Positions 1 to 6,291 of a stretch of DNA of 23,146 bases are shown here, piece after piece; the first letter of the stretch is position 1; each line of letters begins with the position of its first letter. Under the pieces are notes generated by a model, which had not been told where the DNA came from, did no database searches, and worked only from the letters and a program-made list of their open reading frames with translations. Both the position numbers and the translations under genes were made by a program. The DNA comes from Prevotellaceae bacterium (GTDB taxonomy: Bacteria > Bacteroidota > Bacteroidia > Bacteroidales > UBA932): positions 1 through 23,146 of the forward strand of contig JAIROF010000052.1 in NCBI GenBank assembly GCA_031257655.1. Direction: 5' to 3'.

Positions 1-43
1 CTTTGTTCCTTTGTGGTTGGAAAAATACCACGAAGACACAAAG
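1..43. repeat. Imperfect inverted repeat at window edge
   Basis: Positions 1-17 and 27-43 are inverted copies (about 14 of 17 bases pair) built on CTTTGTGTCTTTGTGGT-like words, with a 9-nt loop. This word is a common intergenic repeat in Bacteroidota genomes as I remember them. No gene is seen between it and the Fic fragment that follows. The element could continue left of the window. Confidence 0.5.
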
Positions 44-150
44 AACACAAGGTTTTCACAAGGAGAATTTTTATTACTTTTGTGATTTGCAATGAAATAT
101 GCTACCTGAGTAGTTACAAGGAAATAAAATCCACAAAAGCCTGTACCTGC

Positions 151-375
151 TCAAGCATTGTGCGCTTTCATCTCCTCGTAGCCGCGCATCAGGGCTTCAC
201 CTTTCACCTTGCCGAACAGCAGCAACAATCTGGCTTGCCCATACGCCAACGCATTTCCCTCCAAATGGTTGGAGTTGTAGCTGAAATCCACCATAAAAGA
301 TTGGTCTATACGGCGCTGCAATTCCGGTTTAACGGGTTGTGCTGCACGCCATTCTTTGGTAGCGAAGTCGAGTAT
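151..375 (-). pseudogene. Fic-family protein, N-terminal fragment
   Basis: About 74 residues read like the N-terminal part of Bacteroidota Fic (AMP-transferase) proteins: ILDFATKEWRAAQPVKPE, then FSYNSNHLEGNALAYGQ, then GYEEMKAHN. The SNHLEGN word matches the [ST]xxxE[GN] inhibitory helix found in self-inhibited Fic enzymes. The frame then stops (HNA-stop at 151-153) before any catalytic HPFxxGNG motif, and none is seen in the remaining 150 bases. Upstream of residue Ile at 375 the open frame runs into repeat DNA, so its apparent start near 462 is probably not genuine. A second frame starting at the ATG overlapping the stop reads MLEQVQAFVDFISL-stop and could be another scrap. I infer a dead remnant cut at both ends by repeat insertion or deletion. 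Confidence 0.7.
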
Positions 376-540
376 CCGGAGCGAAGCGGAGTTCGGTTCC
401 TCCACTCCGCGCACTCGTGCTCCGCTCGGCGTAGCGTCCACGCTACGTCGGGTTAAAAGCAAGGCTCCAGCCTTGCAAATACGGTACGACGCACCTCGGC
501 CTTCTCCCCGTAGGCCGTATCCGTATGCTAAAGCATACGG
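376..540. repeat. Composite of small hairpin repeats
   Basis: This stretch holds three near-perfect palindromes: GTAGCGT-cc-ACGCTAC (431-446), GCAAGGCT-cc-AGCCTTGC (459-476) and CCGTATGC-taaa-GCATACGG (521-540). It also holds GC-rich words such as GGAGCGAAGCGGAGTTCGG that recur around 15267-15287. None has a downstream T-run typical of a terminator. I read it as interspersed repeat DNA that has replaced the 5' end of the Fic fragment. Confidence 0.55.
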
Positions 541-551
541 TTAAGCAAGTG

Positions 552-607
552 TAGCCAATCTCCCACCATACCAATGCCATACGGTAGAAGTGGCAGGAGA
601 TTGGCTA
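552..607. repeat. 12-bp perfect inverted repeat, 32-nt loop
   Basis: TAGCCAATCTCC (552-563) pairs perfectly with GGAGATTGGCTA (596-607). Part of the loop can pair further (CCAC with GTGG). There is no T-run and no adjacent intact gene. It may be a structured RNA, the ends of a tiny mobile element, or a remnant; the sequence does not decide. Confidence 0.5.
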
Positions 608-614
608 TACCATC

Positions 615-645
615 TTTTCATAGCACCTCAAAAAAAGAATTAGCC
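615..645 (+). repeat. Interspersed repeat R1, copy 1
   Basis: Core word CATAGCACCTCAAAAAAA followed by GAATTAGCC. Other copies lie at 3654-3684 (+), 14956-14983 (-) and 15304-15334 (+), with CATAGCGCCTC or CATAGCACCTC. All four are intergenic. Confidence 0.7.
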
Positions 646-668
646 GTTTTGTTAGGAAAATTAGGTGT

Positions 669-748
669 AACCGAGCGTAGTGAGCTCACGAACACCAAAA
701 ATAAGCACGAGTGAGTAAATGAGGTTTTTCGCTCCCAAATTTATGCCA
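669..748 (+). repeat. Interspersed repeats R4 and R5, first copies
   Basis: R4 at 669-696 (GAGCGTAGTGAGCTCACGAA, then CACC) recurs inverted at 22995-23022. R5 at 722-736 (AGGTTTTTCGCTCCC) recurs exactly and inverted at 16448-16462, and similarity continues through an AATTTATG word to about 748. No coding sequence is seen here. Confidence 0.55.
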
Positions 749-810
749 CTGCGCTAATTTTCACTTATTTATGAATTATATCAATCAAACATAGACACCA
801 TCGTTTTTTT

Positions 811-904
811 AGGGCGCAGATGGCGCAGATTTTTTATGACATGCGCCGATTTTAGCCCTTTCTTCAGCTGGGTAAATCATAAAAAATCTGGCCATCTGCG
901 CCCT
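811..904. repeat. Long inverted repeat, 29/28-nt arms
   Basis: The arms 811-839 and 877-904 are reverse complements except for one missing base (AGGGCGCAGATGGCGCAGA against TCTGGCCATCTGCGCCCT at the outer ends). They enclose a 37-nt loop. It lies just upstream of the ilvE promoter and could act as a strong transcript block or be a MITE-like element. It is flanked by T-rich sequence on both outer sides (803-810 and 905-910), so a terminator reading either way is possible. Confidence 0.65.
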
Positions 905-955
905 ATTTTTACACAAAACTATGCCGAGCGCAGTATAACGGTACGCTTTTTTTGC

Positions 956-963
956 TATCTTTG
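956..963 (+). promoter_or_regulatory. Candidate ilvE promoter -7 box
   Basis: TATCTTTG fits the Bacteroidota -7 consensus TAnnTTTG and lies 52 nt before the ilvE start. No convincing TTTG -33 box is seen at the usual 19-21 nt spacing. Confidence 0.5.
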
Positions 964-1015
964 TTGCCCTGATGTTACGCCTAACGTGCAACTATATAGC
1001 TGAAAAATACTAAAG

Positions 1016-2032
1016 ATGAGCGATATCGACTGGAAAAATTTAAGCTTTGGCTACCAGCCAACCAAGGGCAACATTCGCTGCTACTGCCGCAACGGCCAGT
1101 GGGGCAAGCCCGAAATCACCGCCTCCGAGGAGGTTACCCTGCACATTGCGGCTACCTGCCTGCACTACGGCCAGGACGTTTTTGAGGGGCTAAAGGCGTA
1201 CCGCGGCGCCGACGGGCGCGTGCGCCTGTTTCGCGCGCGCGAAAACGCAAAGCGCATGATTCAATCCGGGCAGTACCTGCAGATGGACGTCCCCAGCGAA
1301 GCGCTGTTTATGGACATGGTGCAGCAGGTGGTGAAGCTCAACGAGGAGTTTGTGCCGCCGCGCGACAGCGGCGCTACGCTCTACATCCGTCCGCTGCTCA
1401 TCGGCGCTTCGGCGCAGGTTGGCGTAAAGCGGGCGGACGACTACCTGTTCCTCATCTTTGTCACCCCGGTTGGCCCTTACTTTAAGGAGGGGTTCAAGCC
1501 CGTGAGCGTCGTCATCGACCGCGACCACGACCGCGCCGCGCCGCGGGGAACGGGGCACACCAAGTGCGGCGGCAACTACGCGGCAAGCCTCATCTCGCTC
1601 GACGTATGCCACCGGCTGGGCTACTCCACCGTGCTCTACTTGGATGCGGCCGAAAAAAAGTATATTGACGAGTGCGGCCCGGCAAACTTTTTCGCCATTC
1701 GGGGCAACCGCTACATCACGCCCAACTCCCAGAGCATCCTTCCGAGCATCACCAACATGAGCCTCATGGAGCTGGCTGCGGATATGGGGCTGACGGTAGA
1801 GCGCCGCAAGGTGGAGGTGGGCGAGCTGGCAACGTTCGACGAGGTGGGAGCGTGCGGCACCGCCGCCGTCATCAGCCCCGTTGGGAAAATATTTGACCCC
1901 GCTACCGGGCAAACGTTTGAATACTGCAAGGACGGACAGGCCGGTAAGATATCCACAACGCTCTACAACCGCCTGCGCGCCATCCAGTACGGCGACGAGG
2001 CCGATAAATTCGGATGGGTTGACGTCATCTGA
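1016..2032 (+). CDS. ilvE: Branched-chain amino acid aminotransferase
   Basis: A 338-residue cytoplasmic class IV PLP aminotransferase. It interconverts branched-chain 2-oxo acids and Val, Leu or Ile with glutamate as amino donor, the last step of branched-chain synthesis and the first of breakdown. The N-terminal part shows LHYGQDVFEGLKAYRG (about 50-65), the small-domain word typical of the family. The catalytic lysine is Lys183 in HTKCGGNYAASL, followed by LYLDAAEKKYIDECGPANFF and the GTAAVISPVG PLP-phosphate loop. Length and the KCGGNY form point to the longer BCAT type shared with eukaryotes rather than the 309-residue E. coli IlvE type. The ATG follows a -7 box at 956-963. It stands alone: hflX starts 334 nt downstream beyond repeats. 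Confidence 0.95.
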   Translation: MSDIDWKNLSFGYQPTKGNIRCYCRNGQWGKPEITASEEVTLHIAATCLHYGQDVFEGLKAYRGADGRVRLFRARENAKRMIQSGQYLQMDVPSEALFMDMVQQVVKLNEEFVPPRDSGATLYIRPLLIGASAQVGVKRADDYLFLIFVTPVGPYFKEGFKPVSVVIDRDHDRAAPRGTGHTKCGGNYAASLISLDVCHRLGYSTVLYLDAAEKKYIDECGPANFFAIRGNRYITPNSQSILPSITNMSLMELAADMGLTVERRKVEVGELATFDEVGACGTAAVISPVGKIFDPATGQTFEYCKDGQAGKISTTLYNRLRAIQYGDEADKFGWVDVI

Positions 2033-2056
2033 AAAATCCACCGCCCTGCCTTTACA

Positions 2057-2080
2057 GGCTCTACCGCTATTTGTGTGAAG
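2057..2080 (+). repeat. Interspersed repeat R2, copy A
   Basis: GGCTCTACCGCTATTTGTGT, then GAAG, starting 25 nt after the ilvE stop. It shares the C/C variant bases with copy D after the ATPase gene (22727). Confidence 0.75.
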
Positions 2081-2136
2081 ACCACCTAAATGATTAAATT
2101 ACTGTAAAAAAAATGAAGCTTTTTGCATTCTACAAG

Positions 2137-2239
2137 TAGACCTCACCCCTGCCCCTCTCCAAAGGAGAGGGGAGCAGGGACTCGAACTTTGGCGCAAGCC
2201 AGCCCCTCGCCTGTGGAGAGGGGCTGGGGGTGAGGTCTA
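2137..2239. repeat. MITE-like palindromic element, copy 1
   Basis: A 103-bp element with inverted ends TAGACCTCACCCC (2137) and GGGG(G)TGAGGTCTA (ending 2239). Inside are two hairpins, CCCCTCTCC-aaa-GGAGAGGGG and AGCCCCTC...GAGAGGGGCT, around a GGCGCAAGCC core. The same word order starts again at 22851. It has no coding capacity. Ends of this kind suggest a non-autonomous element, but no target duplication is obvious. Confidence 0.7.
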
Positions 2240-2319
2240 ACAAATGACATAACACAAAAACAACATTGCGTAAAATGCTTGTAGCCAACAAATTAAACGA
2301 ATGCGAAGGTTGCGCTGAT

Positions 2320-2361
2320 GTATCTTTAGCATTCTACGTCGACACAAATAACGGTAGAACC
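2320..2361 (-). repeat. Interspersed repeat R2, copy B (long form)
   Basis: On the minus strand it begins GGTTCTACCGTTATTTGTGT and continues to CTAAAGATAC. About 36 of 42 positions match copy D (22727-22768). It ends 5 nt before the hflX start, so it forms that gene's immediate leader. It contains TATCTTTA (2321-2328, + strand), close to a -7 box. Confidence 0.75.
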
Positions 2362-2366
2362 ACTTT

Positions 2367-3566
2367 ATGACTGAGAAGAAATCCACCGCCACCGCCGTAG
2401 CGCCGGAAGCCGCCGTGCTGGTAGGCATCATCACCGAAAAACAAAATGAGCGGCTATCGCGCGAATACCTCGACGAGCTGGCGTTCCTAACGGAAACGGC
2501 GGGCGTGACGACCCAAAAAATATTCACCCAAAAGCTCTCCTCCGCTCACCCCAAAACCTACATTGGCGCGGGAAAAATTCTGGAGGTAAAAGCATACGCC
2601 GACGAGCATGACGTGAATACCGTCATTTTCGACGACGAGCTTAGCCCTTCGCAGCTGTTCAACCTCGAGAAGCAGCTGGAGCGCAAGGTGCTCGACCGCA
2701 CCAGCCTCATTCTGGATATTTTTGCTATGCGCGCGCGCACCGCCTACGCCAAAACGCAGGTAGAGCTGGCGCAATACCAGTACCTGTTGCCGCGCCTCAA
2801 GCGCATGTGGACGCACCTCGAGCGTCAGCGCGGGGGGATAGGCATGCGCGGCCCCGGCGAATCGCAAATAGAAACCGACCGGCGGATTATCCTCGACCGC
2901 ATCTCCCGGCTCAAAGCGCAGCTCAAAAAAATCGACCGGCAAATGGTATCGCAGCGCAGCAACCGCAGCGGCTTAGTGCGCGTGGCGCTGGTGGGCTACA
3001 CCAACGTGGGCAAAAGCACCATCATGAACCTGCTGAGCAAAAGCGATGTGTTTGCCGAGCACAAGCTCTTTGCCACGCTCGATACAACGGTGCGCAAGGT
3101 GGTGTTCGACAACCTGCCCTTTCTGCTCTCCGACACGGTGGGCTTCATTCGCAAGCTGCCCACCCAGCTGGTAGAATCGTTCAAGTCTACGCTGGACGAG
3201 GTGCGCGAGGCCGACATCCTGATGCACGTGGTGGACATTTCGCACTCCAACTTTGAAGACCAAATGCGCGTAGTGCAGCAAACGCTCACTGATATTGGCG
3301 CGGGCGAAAAGCCCGTGTACCTTGTCTTTAATAAAATCGATGCCTACACGTTTGTAGAAAAAGACGCCGACGACCTCACGCCCCGCACAGACAAAAACAT
3401 CCCGCTGGAGGAGTACATGGGCAGCTGGATGGCCAAGAAAAACGCCCCCTGCATCTTCATTTCGGCCGTCAACAAAACCAACATCGACAAGCTGCGCCGC
3501 GATGTTTACAGGATGGTTGCCGAAGTTCAGGCAGGGCGATATCCTTTTGATAATTTTCTGTGGTAG
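2367..3566 (+). CDS. hflX: GTPase HflX
   Basis: A 399-residue TRAFAC-class GTPase that binds the large ribosomal subunit and splits or rescues stalled ribosomes in the family's studied members. The HflX N-terminal domain (about 15-120) carries NTVIFDDELSPSQLFNLEK. The linker word RGGIGMRGPGESQIETDRR is diagnostic, followed by a coiled-coil segment. The G domain shows G1 GYTNVGKST (210-218, Lys216), G3 DTVGF and G4 NKID, then a C-terminal ISAVN (G5-like). Length is normal. The ATG at 2367 sits directly behind repeat R2 copy B, so the leader is repeat-derived. The residues before about 15 (TEKKSTATAV) are low in conservation, and a slightly later start cannot be excluded. Confidence 0.95.
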   Translation: MTEKKSTATAVAPEAAVLVGIITEKQNERLSREYLDELAFLTETAGVTTQKIFTQKLSSAHPKTYIGAGKILEVKAYADEHDVNTVIFDDELSPSQLFNLEKQLERKVLDRTSLILDIFAMRARTAYAKTQVELAQYQYLLPRLKRMWTHLERQRGGIGMRGPGESQIETDRRIILDRISRLKAQLKKIDRQMVSQRSNRSGLVRVALVGYTNVGKSTIMNLLSKSDVFAEHKLFATLDTTVRKVVFDNLPFLLSDTVGFIRKLPTQLVESFKSTLDEVREADILMHVVDISHSNFEDQMRVVQQTLTDIGAGEKPVYLVFNKIDAYTFVEKDADDLTPRTDKNIPLEEYMGSWMAKKNAPCIFISAVNKTNIDKLRRDVYRMVAEVQAGRYPFDNFLW

Positions 3567-3653
3567 CCGGAGGGTAAGCGCTGCGTAGGGTTTTTCCCCA
3601 GGCTGGGATGCCGGCCGCCCGTTGTAAATGCCGTGCGCCGAACGCTACGCTGC

Positions 3654-3684
3654 TTTCATAGCGCCTCAAAAAAAAAGAATTGCC
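3654..3684 (+). repeat. Interspersed repeat R1, copy 2
   Basis: CATAGCGCCTCAAAAAAAAA then GAATTGCC, in the 302-nt gap between hflX and the phosphorylase gene. The rest of that gap holds a -7 box (3726) and otherwise nothing recognised. Confidence 0.7.
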
Positions 3685-3725
3685 CCAAAAAAACAAGCAA
3701 ATTTCTCAAAATTCAACTTTTTTAC

Positions 3726-3733
3726 TACTTTTG
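3726..3733 (+). promoter_or_regulatory. Candidate phosphorylase promoter -7 box
   Basis: TACTTTTG fits TAnnTTTG. Transcription would start near 3740, giving a leader of about 130 nt before the ATG at 3869. Confidence 0.45.
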
Positions 3734-3868
3734 GAGGTTTACTGCCGGGCATTTTTTTACGGCATCTAAGGTCAACGGCGCACCCTGTTTACTTTACAAG
3801 CTGATAGCAAGGAGATGCAAAGCTGCTTAACGTCAAGCATTGCTTCAAAACTTTTAATTCGAAATTTT

Positions 3869-4741
3869 ATGTCAACACCCATCGCCCCTTCGGAGCTCAT
3901 CCTCAACGCCGATGGCAGCATTTTTCACCTCCACCTGCTGCCCGAAGACCTCGCCGATACGGTTATTCTGGTTGGCGATCCGGGTCGCGTATCGGCCGTG
4001 TCGTCGCGGTTCGGCAAGGTAGAGGTGAAAAAGAGCAACCGCGAATTTGTAACCCACACGGGCGTCTTTGAGGGCGCGCGCCTGACGGTAACCTCCACCG
4101 GCATCGGCACAGACAACATCGATATTGTGGTCAACGAGCTGGACGCGCTGGCCAACATCGACCTCAAGACGCGCCTTCCCAAGGAGGCGCACCGTTCGCT
4201 ACGGTTAGTTCGCTTAGGCACCTCGGGTTCGCTACAGCCGGACATTGCGCTGGGCAGCATAGTGAGCTCGCACGTGAGCATCGGGTTCGACGGCCTGCTC
4301 AACTTCTACGCCCGCCGCAACGAGGCGTCGCGCCTGGACTACGAGGCGGCTTTTCTTCGCCACACGGGGTGGAGCGACCTCTGCGCAAAGCCCTACTTTG
4401 TGGAAAACTCCCGCGAGCTCATCGACCTGTTTGCCGACGCCACCGTTGAGGGCATGACCATCTCCGCGCCGGGATTCTACGGGCCACAGGGTCGGGTGCT
4501 CCGCCTGCCCCTGGCCGACCCCCAGCTGAACGAAAAGATTGAGCGCTTTCGGGTAAACGGAAAGCGCATTACCAACTTTGAAATGGAAGGCTCGGCCATT
4601 GCCGGGCTGGCCAAATTGTTAAACCATGAGGCGCTGACTATCTGCACCATCATTGCCAACCGCGCCATGCTCAACATGAGCGTGGACTACCAAAAGGCGG
4701 TGGACGAGATGATAGCCATAGCGCTTGAAAAGCTGAAGTGA
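3869..4741 (+). CDS. Nucleoside phosphorylase (uridine phosphorylase-like)
   Basis: A 290-residue PNP/UDP-family enzyme that would split a nucleoside with phosphate into base and (deoxy)ribose-1-phosphate in the cytoplasm. Visible family marks are ILVGDPGR near residue 33 (phosphate/ribose site), the STGIGTDNIDIVVNEL segment, LGTSGSLQPDIALG, and NFEMEGSAIAGLAKLL, where the Met-Glu pair contacts ribose. The GTSGSLQ form and overall length resemble uridine phosphorylase more than PNP, but substrate specificity is not settled. I chose the ATG at 3869; the frame is open upstream to 3815, but that part (QSCLTSSIASKLL) is poorly protein-like and lies in the leader. Its stop overlaps the next gene's start by 4 nt, so the two are translationally coupled. 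Confidence 0.88.
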   Translation: MSTPIAPSELILNADGSIFHLHLLPEDLADTVILVGDPGRVSAVSSRFGKVEVKKSNREFVTHTGVFEGARLTVTSTGIGTDNIDIVVNELDALANIDLKTRLPKEAHRSLRLVRLGTSGSLQPDIALGSIVSSHVSIGFDGLLNFYARRNEASRLDYEAAFLRHTGWSDLCAKPYFVENSRELIDLFADATVEGMTISAPGFYGPQGRVLRLPLADPQLNEKIERFRVNGKRITNFEMEGSAIAGLAKLLNHEALTICTIIANRAMLNMSVDYQKAVDEMIAIALEKLK

Positions 4742-5625
4742 GCATGCAACGTGGAGAAATATCGTCGCTCATCAGCTTGCTGGACGACAAGGACAGCGAA
4801 GTAGCGCAGGCCGCCATGAGCAGGCTATGCTCCAAGGGGGAGGGGGTTATCCCCGATCTCGAGCGGGCGTGGCAGGAGTGCATGGATGAGCTGCCGCTGG
4901 TGCGCATAGAGCATATCATTGCGCAAATTCAAAGCAGCGTAACCCTGCAAAAGCTTAAGGAGTGGGTGGAATCCGGCGCAGCCGACCTCTTTCAGGGCGC
5001 CTACTACATGGCCAAGCTGGTGCACTGCGACATTGCCTGCGAGCCGCTCGCGCAAACGCTCAGCAGCATTTGCCAGGCTATATGGGTGGAGTTTAACAGC
5101 TACCTTACGGCGCTGGAAAAGGTAAACATCATCAACCACATCCTGTTTAACACGTACGGGTTTCGCAACAACGGCATGCAGCCCAACGCCGCGCCCGAGC
5201 TGTTTCTCATCGACAACTTGCTGCAAAACAAGATGGGCAATAGCGTAGCGCTTTCGACCCTCTACCTCTGCATTGCCGAGCAGCTCAAGCTTCCCATCAA
5301 AGGGCTCAACATGCCGCACGGCATCATGCTTGCCTACTTGGACGAATACGGCGAGGAGGGGCAATCGCTGTTCTACATTTACCCGTTTTTTCATGGGCAG
5401 GTTTTGGGCAGGCAGCAGGTGGAGCTTATTGTCAACCGGAATCTGATAGGAGAGAGCTACCAGCACCACTACCTGCACACGTGCAGCAACCAGGTGTACG
5501 TGTGCAGGCTGGCGGAATCGCTGCGGGACGCTTTTGCGCACGTTGGGCAGCGCGAGCCGCTGGCAAAGATAGCCTCAGCGATAGAAATCCTCAGCAAAGG
5601 CGCGGCAACGAAAAGGCCGGGCTAA
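4738..5625 (+). CDS. SirB1-like transglutaminase-fold protein
   Basis: A 295-residue protein. Residues about 5-75 look like a small helical HEAT-type repeat (ISSLISLLDDKDSEVAQAAMSRL). The rest matches the SirB1/Transglut_core2 family: NHILFNTYGFRNNG, LIDNLLQNKMGNSVALSTLYLCIAEQL, then LNMPHGIMLAY. These correspond to the KGNPLSLS and LPGHFLV words of SirB1. The usual transglutaminase cysteine is not evident at the NSVALS position, so activity as a protease or transglutaminase is doubtful; the function of the family is not established. The start is GTG at 4738 (overlapping the previous stop) or ATG at 4744. The 3' end overlaps the convergent ygjP-like gene by 3 nt. No signal peptide is seen. 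Confidence 0.75.
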   Translation: MSMQRGEISSLISLLDDKDSEVAQAAMSRLCSKGEGVIPDLERAWQECMDELPLVRIEHIIAQIQSSVTLQKLKEWVESGAADLFQGAYYMAKLVHCDIACEPLAQTLSSICQAIWVEFNSYLTALEKVNIINHILFNTYGFRNNGMQPNAAPELFLIDNLLQNKMGNSVALSTLYLCIAEQLKLPIKGLNMPHGIMLAYLDEYGEEGQSLFYIYPFFHGQVLGRQQVELIVNRNLIGESYQHHYLHTCSNQVYVCRLAESLRDAFAHVGQREPLAKIASAIEILSKGAATKRPG

Positions 5626-6206
5626 AACATCTGCGCGCTGTACTTCCGTATGAGCACAGCCTGCTGCCTGGCTTTGCCGCCGGTTACCGCGTCCATCAGC
5701 GCCCAAAACTGCGCTCCGTGATTTTTGTGCACCGTGTGGCACAGCTCGTGCAGAACGACGTAGTCCACCAGCTCGTCGGGCAAGTTCATGAGGTAAATGC
5801 TAAAGTTGAGGTTGTTTTTTGCCGAGCAGCTTCCCCAGCGGGAGCGTATGTTTTTGATTGCTATTTTGCCGTAGGCAAACCCGTGCTGCGCCGCCAGCAG
5901 CGCCACTCTTTGCGGCAGCAGCTGCTTTGCCTGCGCGCGGAAGCGCGCCATGTCCTCGTCCGAAAAGCGCCGGCAGCGCTGCTCCTGCTCCTTTACTTTT
6001 TGCTGCGCCTCCTTTATCCACGCTATTTTTTCGCATACCAGCCTGTCGGCTTCGGCGTAGGTGGCGTAGGTGGGCATCGTTACGCTCACCGGTTTGCCCG
6101 GACGCAGCGAAATGCGGATGCTGCGGCTGCGCTTTACTTTGGTGTACACTATCTCCCCAACATCCTTGTGGATAAGCGACCGCTTGTTGCCCTCGCGCTT
6201 TTCCAT
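5622..6206 (-). CDS. YgjP-like zinc metallopeptidase (DUF45)
   Basis: A 194-residue M48-like metallopeptidase domain protein of the YgjP/WLM group. The zinc site is HELCH at residues 153-157, with the further His in HKNHGAQFW. RSRWGSCSAKNNLNFSIYLMNLP just before it is the family's signature (RWGSC). Physiological substrates are unknown in this family. The frame is open to 6260, but residues encoded by 6207-6260 would come from the terminator hairpin of the gene upstream (6208-6237). I therefore place the start at the ATG at 6206 (MEKREGNKRS). It converges on and overlaps the SirB1-like gene by 3 nt. Confidence 0.85.
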   Translation of the reverse strand: MEKREGNKRSLIHKDVGEIVYTKVKRSRSIRISLRPGKPVSVTMPTYATYAEADRLVCEKIAWIKEAQQKVKEQEQRCRRFSDEDMARFRAQAKQLLPQRVALLAAQHGFAYGKIAIKNIRSRWGSCSAKNNLNFSIYLMNLPDELVDYVVLHELCHTVHKNHGAQFWALMDAVTGGKARQQAVLIRKYSAQMF

Positions 6207-6207
6207 C

Positions 6208-6237
6208 AAAAAATCGCCTGTGCTAAACAGGCGATTT
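6208..6237 (-). terminator. Rho-independent terminator of the HU/SPOR gene
   Basis: On the minus strand AAATCGCCTG and CAGGCGATTT pair perfectly around a 7-nt loop and run into six T residues. It lies 55 nt after the HU/SPOR stop and ends just before the metallopeptidase ATG. Confidence 0.85.
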
Positions 6238-6291
6238 GCTATAAAGCCTAAAAATCCCATGTGGGGTTTATATTTTTACAGTTTAACTTGG

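Noticed and set aside
809..991. 60-codon minus-strand frame
   Set aside because: It runs through both arms of the inverted repeat at 811-904 and has no protein-like features.
1190..2041. 283-codon minus-strand frame
   Set aside because: Antisense shadow of ilvE with no family features.
5481..6251. 256-codon plus-strand frame
   Set aside because: Antisense to the ygjP-like metallopeptidase, which has HELCH and RWGSC motifs on the other strand.
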